This document shows, in pieces, positions 6,909 to 14,175 of a stretch of DNA of 15,779 nt (the stretch's first letter is position 1; each line of letters starts with the position of its first letter). The notes below the pieces were generated by a model, which made no database searches, had not been told where the DNA came from, and saw nothing but the letters and a program-made list of their open reading frames with translations. The stretch spans positions 1 through 15,779 of the forward strand of contig CALBSK010000048.1 of assembly GCA_937967795.1 (NCBI GenBank), given 5' to 3'. This DNA is from an uncultured Alphaproteobacteria bacterium (GTDB taxonomy: Bacteria; Pseudomonadota; Alphaproteobacteria; UBA9655). Position numbers and translations under genes: made by a program.

Positions 6909-7673
6909 TTACCACGCGGGCAACACTGCACCCTTGAATTTTTCGTTAATAAACTCTTTCGTTTTTTCGCTTTGGTAGATTTCTATAAGCTTTTTAACTT
7001 CTGGTCGATTTTCATCAATGCCCACAGCAAAAACATTGGCATAAGGAGAGTTTTTATCTTCAATAGCTAAGGCAAGTGTAGGATCAACTCCCGCCAAAAG
7101 CACCCAATCCGTGTTAATAACAGCAGCTTGAACATCTTCCAATGTGCGAGGAAGTTGGGGTGCATCAATTTCAAGGATAGTCAGTTTTTTAGGATTTTCG
7201 ACAATATCCAAGATAGAAGGATTGTGTGAAGGTTTCAATGTAAGGAGCCCTTCTCTTTCTAAAAGCTTGAGTGCACGACCCCCATTTGTTGGATCGGCGG
7301 GAATGGCAATCTTTGAATTATCTTTTAATTCTGAAAGTTTTGTAAGAGTTTTACTATAAATTCCCATGGGCATAAGAACGGTCTTCCCTGCCGATTTAAT
7401 TTTGTACCCCCGTGTTTTAATTTGTTCATCTAAAAAGGGCTGGTGTTGATAGGAATTAATATCTAGTTCTTTATCATTCAGTGCCACATTGGGTATAATA
7501 AAATCATTAAACTCAATGACTTGAATATCAATCCCTTCCGTTTTTGCCAGTTCTTTGACTTTTTCCATAATGATTGCGTGAGGCCCAGCTGTCACACCAA
7601 CCTTCAGAGGTGCGGCCACAAGAGGGGCAATGGACAAAAGGAAAAGTGTCAAAACTTTAAATAAATTTAGCAT
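6909..7673 (-). CDS. metQ: Methionine ABC transporter substrate-binding protein (MetQ/NlpA family)
   Basis: This gene encodes 254 residues from ATG 7673. An in-frame ATG at 7739 lies inside metI and would put 22 polar residues before the signal peptide, so I reject it. MetQ binds methionine or a close analogue for the MetNI importer. Residues 1-18 form a signal peptide (MLNLFKVLTLFLLSIAPLVA) and the mature part begins PLKVGVTAGPHAIIMEKV. DINSYQHQPFLDE, ADPTNGGRALKLLEREGL, and the later INTDWVLLAGVDP are typical NlpA/MetQ segments. E. coli MetQ is a lipoprotein; here no cysteine is present in the signal peptide region, so this one is probably a free periplasmic protein. It follows metI by 17 bases. 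Confidence 0.9.
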   Translation of the reverse strand: MLNLFKVLTLFLLSIAPLVAAPLKVGVTAGPHAIIMEKVKELAKTEGIDIQVIEFNDFIIPNVALNDKELDINSYQHQPFLDEQIKTRGYKIKSAGKTVLMPMGIYSKTLTKLSELKDNSKIAIPADPTNGGRALKLLEREGLLTLKPSHNPSILDIVENPKKLTILEIDAPQLPRTLEDVQAAVINTDWVLLAGVDPTLALAIEDKNSPYANVFAVGIDENRPEVKKLIEIYQSEKTKEFINEKFKGAVLPAW

Positions 7674-7690
7674 GGTAATAAAATTCCAAT

Positions 7691-8329
7691 CTATTTCTTT
7701 AATTTTCGAGAAAGGGTGTTTCCTATCATCTGGGTGCATTGAACGAGTGCGATCAGAATGATAACAACGAGAATAAGCAAGGTAAAGTCATATCGTTGGT
7801 AACCATACCGAATGGCAAGGTCTCCTAATCCCCCTCCTCCCACTGTTCCGGCCATAGCCGAAAAACCAATAATATTAATTGAAACGGTTGTTAGGCCTGA
7901 GATCATAAGAGGGAGAGCTTCGCGAAATTGAATTTTTATAATGATCTGAAGATTTGAAGCTCCCATCGCCTTTCCAACCTCTAACAACCCTTTTGGAACC
8001 GTGTTTAAGGCATCTTCGACAATACGTGCAATGAGAAGACTTGCAGCAAAAGTGAGAGGAAGAGTAGCCGCTGCCGTTCCAATCGAGGTTCCCACCCAAA
8101 ATCGGGTAAAGGGGATCATTAAAATAATCAAGATGATGAAAGGAATAGAACGAAAACCATTGAGAATGATTTCTAAAAAATGAGAAACCAAAGGCTTCGG
8201 ACAAAGTCCTGATGGCTTTGTAAGAACGAGTAAAAAGGCTAAAATTACGCCCATAATCGTTCCTAAACCCATTGAAACACTCACCATAATAAAGGTTTCA
8301 ATGAATGCTTGGATAAGGAGGTGTTCCAT
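7691..8329 (-). CDS. metI: Methionine ABC transporter permease MetI
   Basis: This gene encodes 212 residues, close to E. coli MetI (217). It is the inner-membrane permease of the MetNIQ importer, with about five hydrophobic helices. The EAA loop is PKGLLEVGKAMGASNLQII, followed by REALPLMISG, as expected for MetI. The GFSAMAGTVGGGGLGDLAIRYGYQRY segment is highly characteristic of the family. I chose ATG 8329 (MEHLLIQAF) because AAGGAA lies seven bases before it and the length fits. An upstream start at 8389 would sit fully inside metN. The first 32 bases overlap the end of metN. Confidence 0.92.
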   Translation of the reverse strand: MEHLLIQAFIETFIMVSVSMGLGTIMGVILAFLLVLTKPSGLCPKPLVSHFLEIILNGFRSIPFIILIILMIPFTRFWVGTSIGTAAATLPLTFAASLLIARIVEDALNTVPKGLLEVGKAMGASNLQIIIKIQFREALPLMISGLTTVSINIIGFSAMAGTVGGGGLGDLAIRYGYQRYDFTLLILVVIILIALVQCTQMIGNTLSRKLKK

Positions 8330-9365
8330 GTATTTCCTTTTTTTGAGGAAGATAGCCAATGATTTCTGAAGAGACGTTTCTTTGATCAAGATCCTTTATG
8401 AGTTTATCTAAATTTGAAATTTCATAGGGAATTTCTACAATAAGACACCCAAAAGTTGTTTCACGGATGTGATCTAAATTACCAAATAAAATATTAATGG
8501 GAATATCATATTTTCTGATAAGGTTTGACATAATAGGTTCTCTTGCAGCTTGGCTTGAGAAAAATAGCCGTAAAAGCGTAGAAGATCCTTTCTTTGGGTT
8601 TGTCATCAGCATTTCTTGTAAATGATGGGGTAAATCCTTATTAAATAAGTTTCGAATCAATGATTTCGTCACCTCTTTTTGAGGATGCAGAAGAATCGAT
8701 GTAATATCGTTTTTCTCAATAATTTGTCCTTTATCAAGAACGCAAACTTCATCACAAATTTCACGAACAACGCTCATATCGTGAGTAACGAGAATAATTG
8801 TAATTCCAAGCCGCTTATTGAGATCACGTAAGAGCTCGAGAATTTCTAAGGAGGTTTCAGGATCGAGCGCAGACGTAAATTCATCGCAAAAGAGCAGAGC
8901 CGCCTCACTAATAAGGGCACGAGCGATGGCTACGCGCTGAGATTGCCCCCCACTCAACTGACTGGGATAGCTCATTTCTTTTCCTTTTAACCCCACAAGA
9001 TGAAGCATGCCCAACGCTTTTGACTTGTTTTTCCCAGAGTTCTTTTTAAAGAAATCCAACGGAAGCATAACATTTTCGAGGGCTGTTAATCGGCTCAAGA
9101 GATTAAAAGTTTGAAAAACATTGCCACATTTTTGTTGAATGCGTCGCCGCTCTGGATCGGAAACTCCCGTGAAGAGCTGGCCATTAATGAGAATTGTTCC
9201 CCGATCAGGTTTCTCCAATCCATTGAGGCATCGTAAAAGTGTACTTTTCCCTGTACCACTTTTTCCTATAATACCCAAAATCTGACCTTGTGGAATCTCG
9301 AGGTTAATATCCTTCAGAACAATTTTATCATATGATTTTTCTAAATTTTTTATGATAATTGACAA
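8298..9365 (-). CDS. metN: Methionine ABC transporter ATP-binding protein MetN
   Basis: This gene encodes 355 residues and is the ATPase of the importer. Walker A is GKSGTGKST (34-42), the ABC signature LSGGQSQR (137-144) and Walker B LLFCDEFTSALDP (157-169). Residues from about 265 to the end form the NIL domain, which in E. coli MetN binds methionine and inhibits transport when the cell pool is full; NILFGNLDHIRETTFGCLIVEI lies in it. The start is TTG at 9365, with GGAG six bases before it, so TTG is preferred over any internal ATG. It begins 11 bases after the lysR stop and is probably cotranscribed with it. Confidence 0.93.
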   Translation of the reverse strand: MSIIIKNLEKSYDKIVLKDINLEIPQGQILGIIGKSGTGKSTLLRCLNGLEKPDRGTILINGQLFTGVSDPERRRIQQKCGNVFQTFNLLSRLTALENVMLPLDFFKKNSGKNKSKALGMLHLVGLKGKEMSYPSQLSGGQSQRVAIARALISEAALLFCDEFTSALDPETSLEILELLRDLNKRLGITIILVTHDMSVVREICDEVCVLDKGQIIEKNDITSILLHPQKEVTKSLIRNLFNKDLPHHLQEMLMTNPKKGSSTLLRLFFSSQAAREPIMSNLIRKYDIPINILFGNLDHIRETTFGCLIVEIPYEISNLDKLIKDLDQRNVSSEIIGYLPQKKEIHGTPPYPSIH

Positions 9366-9376
9366 AGATTACTCCT

Positions 9377-10261
9377 TCAAAATTCTTTTTCTTGCATTTT
9401 CTTTAAAAGAAAATCAACAAATACTTGTATACGTTTAAAGCTCGCAAGGTAAGAATGATAGACAACATAGCGATAAACAGTTGTTTCTGGAATATCCAGA
9501 GGAATTTCGACCATTTCCGGATCATCACCCACCATATATTTGTGAAGAGCTGAAATTCCAATACCTGTACGGGTTGCTTCATAAATGGCTTGCCCACTGT
9601 TGATAACAAGATAGGGAACTCTCTGTTTCTGAGCACCTACTTTTAAAAGCCAATCAAGGTTGCTGTATAAGTGAGGCATTTCTTTACCAAAAACAATCAG
9701 ACGATGTTGATCCAGATCTTCAGGTTTTTGAGGAGTACCAAATTTTTTTAAGTAAGATCGGCTTGCATAAATACGGAAACGATAGGATACGGGATTGCAA
9801 TGAATGAGGTCTGACCCACTAACGGAGAGAGCGGTGATTCCTATATCGGCTGCTCGCATATTAAGATCCACTTCCTCGTCTTTTAAAAGAAGAGTTATTT
9901 CAATTTCAGGATATTGATCACAAAATTCCTGCAGACGCGGGGCAAGCCACAAGGAACCAAAAGCAAGACTTGTGGCGACTCGAATATGACCTCGAGGATA
10001 ATTTTTTAGTTCTTCAAGAGTCACTTGCGTCATTGCAAGTCGCGTAAAAACATTTACAACCGTATCTCTTAAGGTGTGTCCTGCTTCCGTAAGGATCAAT
10101 CCCCGTGCAACACGTTTAAAAAGAGATGTTCCTAATTCTTCTTCAAGGATATTAACCTGGCGGCTAATAGCCGATTGACTAATATTTAAGAAGTCCGTAG
10201 CTCTTGTAAAGCTCCCGGCACTTGCAACAGCATGAAAAACGCGTAACTTATCCCAATCCAT
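9377..10261 (-). CDS. LysR-family transcriptional regulator
   Basis: This gene encodes 294 residues from ATG 10261. The N-terminal helix-turn-helix spans about residues 4-62 (GSFTRATDFLNISQSAISRQ, then ILEEELGTSLFKR). The rest is the LysR effector-binding domain. MDWDKLRVFHAVASAGSFTRA and RVATSLAFGSLWLAPRLQEF closely match a LysR group widespread in alphaproteobacteria. The open frame extends to 10531, but those residues overlap the phosphatase gene and lack family likeness. The short gap to metN suggests it is the first gene of lysR-metNIQ and may control it, but no LysR binding site is assigned. Its effector is unknown. Confidence 0.88.
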   Translation of the reverse strand: MDWDKLRVFHAVASAGSFTRATDFLNISQSAISRQVNILEEELGTSLFKRVARGLILTEAGHTLRDTVVNVFTRLAMTQVTLEELKNYPRGHIRVATSLAFGSLWLAPRLQEFCDQYPEIEITLLLKDEEVDLNMRAADIGITALSVSGSDLIHCNPVSYRFRIYASRSYLKKFGTPQKPEDLDQHRLIVFGKEMPHLYSNLDWLLKVGAQKQRVPYLVINSGQAIYEATRTGIGISALHKYMVGDDPEMVEIPLDIPETTVYRYVVYHSYLASFKRIQVFVDFLLKKMQEKEF

Positions 10262-10288
10262 TTTGCCCACATGGCTCAATTCTATACT

Positions 10289-10317
10289 ATCATATGCTTT
10301 TGCTCTTTTATTTGCAA
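10289..10317 (-). promoter_or_regulatory. Predicted sigma-70 promoter for lysR-metNIQ
   Basis: On the minus strand TTGCAA (10312-10317, 4/6) is followed after exactly 17 bases by TATGAT (10289-10294, 5/6). It lies 28 bases before the lysR start codon. The spacing is ideal, but the -35 is moderate. Confidence 0.5.
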
Positions 10318-10400
10318 ATGCCCTCTTGTATATGCCGCAATTTTGAAGACAGAAGGCGTCCCAGAGAAAGTGGGAATTTTTAAGAAAGGGGCCGCACACT

Positions 10401-11215
10401 TTAGTTTTTATGAATAAGTAAATCCTTAAGGACCTGATGAAGGGCTTGGTTTGTTGCGAGAATGGACTTTTCCCCCAGAATGTCTTCCTCCCCCTTGAGA
10501 TCGCAGAGATAGCCACCCGCTTCTCGGACAATCACGATACCCGCTGCCATATCCCAAGGCATGAGTGAGTTTTCCCAGTAACCTTCATAACGTCCAGCAG
10601 CAACGTAAGCAAGATCAAGAGCCGCTGCACCAAAACGACGAACACCCGCTACAAGAGGCATGACTTTTTCGAGAGTACTCTGAAACTTGGTCATTGTTTC
10701 TTTGCTATGAGAGGCAAATGGAATTCCCGTTGCAAGAAGAGCTTCGGAAAGGTGATGACGAGCGGAAACACGCAGTCGCCGTTCATTTAAAAAGGCCCCC
10801 CCCCCTTTTCAGCGTAAAAAAGCTCATCTTTGATGGGATCATAGATGACCCCAGCGATTAACTCTGGTCCTTTTTGAAGGCCGATTGAAATCGCAAAATG
10901 AGGAATTCCATGAAGGAAATTACTGGTTCCATCGAGAGGATCAATAATCCAGGTATATTCATCTTCTCCGGGTATTTCTCCTCCTTCTTCTAAGATAAAT
11001 CCATAAGAAGGACGCGCTTTCTTAAGCTCCTTATAGAGAATATCTTCTGCCTTTTTATCGGCAGTTGATACAAAATCTCCCGGGCCTTTTCGTGAGACTT
11101 GGAGATGTTCAACTTCTCCAAAATCTCGAACAAGACCCCGTGCTGCTTTAAAAGCGGCATTACACATGACATTTAAAAGAGGAGACCGCGAAACAACCCT
11201 TAACTGATAAACCAT
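10401..11215 (-). pseudogene. Inositol-monophosphatase family gene, frameshifted at a G10 tract
   Basis: The first part (11215 to 10787, 142 residues) and the second part (about 10795 to 10401) together make one SuhB/IMPase-type enzyme of about 271 residues, the normal length. These Mg-dependent enzymes remove phosphate from inositol phosphates and related substrates; SuhB also acts with the NusB antitermination complex in E. coli. Visible motifs are EEGGE (76-80), WIIDPLDGT (89-97), PWDMAAG and EAGG near the C-terminus. The frame breaks in ten G on the coding strand (10796-10805). One more G would give EKGGGAFLNERRLRVS, as in the family. As written, the product ends at GGGPF. It may be a pseudogene, a phase-variable tract, or a sequencing error. 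AGGAG before the ATG overlaps the efp stop. Confidence 0.85.
10796..10805 (-). repeat. G10 homopolymer inside the phosphatase gene
   Basis: There are ten consecutive C on the plus strand (ten G in the gene). This tract is the point of the reading-frame break and is striking in AT-rich surroundings. Tracts of this length are prone to slippage in replication and in sequencing. Confidence 0.9.
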
Positions 11216-11227
11216 GCCTTAAATCTC

Positions 11228-11794
11228 CTATTCTTTCGCGCGTTCGATGTAAGCTCCATCCGCTGTATTAACAACAACCTTTGTTCCCGTTCCAATATGA
11301 GGAGGGACCATAATACGAACGCCATTCTCTAAAAGAGCTGGCTTATAAGAAGACGAGGCTGTTTGTCCCTTCACAACAGGCTCAGCTTCCGTAATTGTCA
11401 TGATGACCGTCTCTGGAAGCTCAGCCCCCACCATTTCTCCCTCATGAGAAACAACCGTCAGCGTCATACCATCCTTTAAGAAGGCTACCGAATCTCCCAA
11501 GAGATCTTTAGAAATATGAATCTGCTCAAATGTTTCGGGGTCCATAAGAACAATCAAATTGTTTTCTTCATAAAGGAATTGATATTCTTTCTCATCCAAA
11601 CGAACACGTTCCACTGATTCACTTGAGCGAAATCGCTCATTGAGTTTTGTCCCATCTCGAATATCTTTGAGTTCTACTTGTAAATACGCTCCTCCCTTAC
11701 CGGGCTGGGTATGCTGGGTTTTTACGGCGACCCACAAACGATTTTTGTGTTGAATGATATTGCCTGGACGAATGGCGTTTCCACTAATTTTCAT
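11228..11794 (-). CDS. efp: Translation elongation factor P
   Basis: This gene encodes 188 residues, the usual EF-P length. EF-P relieves ribosomes stalled at proline runs. The N-terminal KOW-like domain carries TQPGKGGAYLQVE, where K33 matches the lysine modified in E. coli EF-P (K34). The two OB-type domains follow; the last reads GVRIMVPPHIGTGTKVVVNT, with the DGAYIERAKE end typical of the family. ATG 11794 has GAGG at seven bases, overlapping the fba stop (TGAGG). It follows fba and precedes the phosphatase gene closely, so the three are probably one transcript. No EF-P modifying enzyme is in the window. Confidence 0.96.
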   Translation of the reverse strand: MKISGNAIRPGNIIQHKNRLWVAVKTQHTQPGKGGAYLQVELKDIRDGTKLNERFRSSESVERVRLDEKEYQFLYEENNLIVLMDPETFEQIHISKDLLGDSVAFLKDGMTLTVVSHEGEMVGAELPETVIMTITEAEPVVKGQTASSSYKPALLENGVRIMVPPHIGTGTKVVVNTADGAYIERAKE

Positions 11795-11802
11795 GGTTTA
11801 CC

Positions 11803-12741
11803 TCATAATTTGCCTTGATAAATTTGGACCAGAGTATCGAACATTTTCATCGCTTCCTCCCGCGGTCTTCGAAAAGCATTTCGCCCAATGATCGATCCAT
11901 TGCCGTTTCCATCTCGAATTGCTCTAGCTTCTTGGTACACATTTTCAAGATTTTTCGCCTCTCCGCCTGAGAAAACAACAAGACGTCGGCCTTTGAAACA
12001 AGCTTGTACGACATGAGCGACCCGCACTCTTAAGGTACTCACATCAACTTTATGGGCAAGATATTCTTTTTTGGCTTCCGAATTTTCTAAATGGTCGGAG
12101 GGAAGCTTGACTTTAATAATATGAGCTCCCATCAACGCTGCGATATGCGCACCATAGGCAATGGTATCAATTGCTGTTTCTCCCGCTTTGGACATATTTC
12201 CACGGGGATAAGACCATACAACCACGGCAAGACCACAAGATTTTGCTTCTTCAGCAATTTCTCTTAATTGTTCTAACATCCCAAGGGTGGCATTTGACCC
12301 GGGATAAAGAGTAAATCCAACGGCTGAACATCCAAGGCGCAAAGCATCTGTCACCGATCCTGTAACGGCTTGATCCGCATCATCTCCCCCAGGAATAAGA
12401 CTCATGGAACTATTCATTTTTAAAATGGTGGGGATTGCGCCTGCAAAAGTACTCGCCCCTAGTTCTAACATTCCCAAAGGGGCAGCGTAAGCTGAAAGCC
12501 CTGCATTCACAGCCATTTTATAATGATAAAGAGGATCATAAGCCTCCGGGTTAATAGCAAAGCTTCGCCCCGGGCCATGCTCAAAACCTTGGTCTACAGG
12601 CAAGATAATCATCTTTCCTGTTCCCCCCAGACGCCCTTGCATGAGAAGACGAGCAAGATTAGCTTTTGTTCCAGGGCACTCACTCTCAAAATTGGAGAGG
12701 ATTTTTTTAACTTTTTGGGGTATCTTCATCGTAAAGTCCAT
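11803..12741 (-). CDS. Class I fructose-bisphosphate aldolase (DhnA/FbaB type)
   Basis: This gene encodes 312 residues. It is a cytoplasmic glycolytic enzyme that splits fructose 1,6-bisphosphate into dihydroxyacetone phosphate and glyceraldehyde 3-phosphate through a Schiff base. PVDQGFEHGPGRSF (48-61), GCSAVGFTLYPGS (137-149) and the IIKVKLP segment (208-214, with the likely Schiff-base lysine K210 or K212) fit the DhnA-type class I group. VVFSGGEAK (255-263) and GSIIGRNAFRRP (282-293) fit the phosphate-binding loops. Start 12741 (MDFTMKIPQK) and 12729 (MKIPQK) are both possible; neither has a strong ribosome binding site. A predicted promoter lies just upstream. It is the first gene of the fba-efp-phosphatase run. 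Confidence 0.92.
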   Translation of the reverse strand: MDFTMKIPQKVKKILSNFESECPGTKANLARLLMQGRLGGTGKMIILPVDQGFEHGPGRSFAINPEAYDPLYHYKMAVNAGLSAYAAPLGMLELGASTFAGAIPTILKMNSSMSLIPGGDDADQAVTGSVTDALRLGCSAVGFTLYPGSNATLGMLEQLREIAEEAKSCGLAVVVWSYPRGNMSKAGETAIDTIAYGAHIAALMGAHIIKVKLPSDHLENSEAKKEYLAHKVDVSTLRVRVAHVVQACFKGRRLVVFSGGEAKNLENVYQEARAIRDGNGNGSIIGRNAFRRPREEAMKMFDTLVQIYQGKL

Positions 12742-12762
12742 CTAAACAAACAACTTTCTTTA

Positions 12763-12791
12763 TTTTTAGACGAGAGCTAGCCATTTGACAA
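12763..12791 (-). promoter_or_regulatory. Predicted sigma-70 promoter for fba-efp-phosphatase
   Basis: On the minus strand TTGTCA (12786-12791, 5/6) is followed after 17 bases by TAAAAA (12763-12768, 4/6), about 21 bases before the fba start codon. The leader would be very short, with 12741 or 12729 as start. Confidence 0.5.
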
Positions 12792-12852
12792 TGCCTGTCA
12801 TTCGTACGCTCTGAGAAGTGCGGCCCCCCTCTTTAACGACACCGCAGAAGAG

Positions 12853-13203
12853 TTATTCATCTTTACTCCAGGGATGTTCTTCTGCTCCTCGATAAATGCG
12901 GGGCCCCTCGAATTGATCGGCGGTAATATCTACAATGATTTTTCCTCTAAGCCTAAGATAGGTATGAACTTGTCCCGCATAGGTTCCTTGAACCACGTCT
13001 CCTTCTCCCAAAATATATTTAAGGTAGAGTGAGGCAATACCACAGTTAAGCCTTGGAAATAGAGACTGACTTTTGGTGATAAAAAGATTAATTTCAGGTA
13101 TAGGATTATAGTCCATGTAAAGATTAGCCAAAAGGCAAGGATTTATATACCTTTGTTCAAAAAGAGAACGCACATGGGAAATGACTGAAAATTGAGCATC
13201 CAT
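12853..13203 (-). CDS. Small protein with a possible Cys-His-Asp hydrolase arrangement
   Basis: This gene encodes 116 residues. Its ATG follows the nusB stop directly (TAAATG), so it is probably translated by coupling. The core, residues 52-98, reads LNCGIASLYLKYIL, then DVVQGTYAGQVHTYLRL, then KIIVDITADQFEG. C54 at the start of a helix, H80 on a strand and D92 on the next strand have the order and spacing of papain/transglutaminase-like enzymes. That gives a guess of a small cysteine hydrolase or a deamidase-type fold; it is not established. No signal peptide is visible. The length is short for a transglutaminase domain, so it may be a minimal or degenerate version. I do not recognise the family by name. 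Confidence 0.7.
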   Translation of the reverse strand: MDAQFSVISHVRSLFEQRYINPCLLANLYMDYNPIPEINLFITKSQSLFPRLNCGIASLYLKYILGEGDVVQGTYAGQVHTYLRLRGKIIVDITADQFEGPRIYRGAEEHPWSKDE

Positions 13204-13674
13204 TTATTGGCCGGAAGAAGGCGTTCTTACTTTCTGAGCAATTGTGTTTAAAACACCATTGACGAATGCAACTTCTGCCTCATCAAAAAAATTATGGGTA
13301 ATATTGAGATACTCATCAATAATCACAGGGGTAGGCGTTTTGGTTTCTAAAAGTTCATAAAGGGCTGCACGAAAAATCGCTCGCGTCACAGATTCTATTC
13401 TATCCAAAACCCATCCTTCTTTTAATGCACCGCAGATGATCTCATCGCTCTGAGTGTGGGTTGCCCAAGCTCCTTCTGTGAGCTTTGAAAAAAAGGTGGT
13501 ATCTACTTTGAACGATCCTTTCTTAATATTCTTTAAACGATGATCAAGAAATTCTACGACAACAAAGGAGGCTGAAGATCCTGTCTGCTCAATTTGAAAA
13601 AGAGCCTGGACCGCAGCTAGACGACCGGCTGTTCGACCCTTAAAGGGCATTTTCGAGAATCCTATCTGATTCAT
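13204..13674 (-). CDS. nusB: Transcription antitermination protein NusB
   Basis: This gene encodes 156 residues. NusB binds boxA RNA with NusE (S10) in rRNA antitermination complexes. The family signatures are present: GRLAAVQALFQIEQTG near the N-terminus, RAIFRAALYEL, and the C-terminal PVIIDEYLNITHNFFDEAEV and FVNGVLNTIA. ATG 13674 has no clear ribosome binding site; ATG 13650 (MPFKGRTAGRL) has AGGA about nine bases upstream and gives 148 residues, so it may be the true start. In many alphaproteobacteria nusB follows ribH; here no ribH is adjacent. Its own promoter must lie in 13675-13990, but none is convincing. Confidence 0.94.
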   Translation of the reverse strand: MNQIGFSKMPFKGRTAGRLAAVQALFQIEQTGSSASFVVVEFLDHRLKNIKKGSFKVDTTFFSKLTEGAWATHTQSDEIICGALKEGWVLDRIESVTRAIFRAALYELLETKTPTPVIIDEYLNITHNFFDEAEVAFVNGVLNTIAQKVRTPSSGQ

Positions 13675-13987
13675 AGGATATTACGGACTCTTTGAGACAA
13701 AACCATATGAAAACTCTTCCCTCTCTTCCTTAAACGCGTTTCCCTCTTATAGTTTGATATTCCCTTCTAATCCACAGCTTTTATAACCTTAATCGAGATA
13801 TGGGATAAAAAATTGAATGTCCAAGCCATATCCCTCTTCAACGCTTATCTTGTGTATATCTTTTAGGATTTGTGTTCTTCTTATATGAATCTCCTTTCCA
13901 GGTCCCTCTTCTCATCGGACATATCATTTGTTGGCGACAAATATGTAAAAGTTCAGAAACAAGTGAGACATAAATAGGAGTTGCTGT
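13675..13987. other. Non-coding stretch upstream of nusB
   Basis: I see no intact gene here. On the minus strand a frame of about 60 codons runs from inside the neighbouring hairpin (near 14019) to a stop at 13838-13840, reading in part TPIYVSLVSELLHICRQQ and RRGTWKGDSYKKNTNPKRY. It has a basic tail and could be the remnant of a gene, but I cannot match it to a family, and it may be chance. The nusB promoter should also lie in this stretch. Confidence 0.4.
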
Positions 13988-14044
13988 AGGGGTCTGTGAA
14001 AGGGAGGGTAACGCGTAGCGTTATCCCCCCTTTCACAGACCCTT
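13988..14044. repeat. Long palindromic intergenic hairpin
   Basis: Perfect 15-base arms, 13990-14004 (GGGTCTGTGAAAGGG) and 14028-14042, continue inward through one A-C mismatch into a further 9-pair stem (one G-T wobble) that closes on a three-base GTA loop. The whole is a stem of about 25 pairs. The core ACGCGTAGCG resembles the GCGCCGTAGCG core of the hairpin at 6741-6803, while the outer arms differ. No T-run follows the stem on either strand. Confidence 0.85.
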
Positions 14045-14053
14045 TCAAGTAAC

Positions 14054-14105
14054 AAAAAAGGCCTCTAGGATAGGAATGTTCAACCCTAATCCAAAGGAGG
14101 CCTTT
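14054..14105 (-). terminator. Probable intrinsic terminator of the NTF2-like gene
   Basis: The arms AAAGGCCTC (14057-14065) and GAGGCCTTT (14097-14105) pair perfectly, and the interior adds a bulged stem (GGATAGG with CCTAATCC). On the minus strand the stem is followed by six T (14059 down to 14054), the form of a rho-independent terminator, about 70 bases after the stop at 14176. The same bases on the plus strand place an AAAGGAGG ribosome binding site in the right arm just before an ATG at 14106, so the structure may have had another role. Confidence 0.6.
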
Positions 14106-14130
14106 ATGCAGATCATTGGACTGCACAAGA

Positions 14131-14149
14131 ATAGACCTCTTTCGAAACT
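14131..14149 (+). mobile_element. Probable solitary IS terminus
   Basis: ATAGACCTCTTTCGAAACT matches 15504-15522 (ATAGGCCTCATTCGAAACT) at 17 of 19 positions in the same orientation. The copy at 15504 borders an IS5-type transposase end, so this one is probably an end of a related element whose body has been lost. It lies inside a short plus-strand frame that starts at 14106 with a strong ribosome binding site and reads MQIIGLHKN before the terminus, suggesting an IS inserted into the start of another gene. Confidence 0.5.
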
Positions 14150-14175
14150 AAAAAACGACGGTTTCAACAAAAAGT

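Noticed and set aside
7674..7739. Upstream start of metQ at 7739
   Set aside because: It would place 22 polar residues before the signal peptide and lies within the metI coding region.
7875..8204. Minus-strand frame of 109 codons inside metI
   Set aside because: It is a shadow of metI in another frame, with no start signal and unnatural composition.
10262..10531. Extended N-terminus of the LysR regulator
   Set aside because: The extra residues overlap the end of the phosphatase gene and precede the family-typical MDWDKLRVFH; a predicted promoter lies within this stretch.
12780..12852. Terminator or regulatory RNA between fba and the small nusB-linked gene
   Set aside because: Only a 5-base inverted repeat (TGCGG with CCGCA) around a C6 run is visible, with no T-run; too weak to call.
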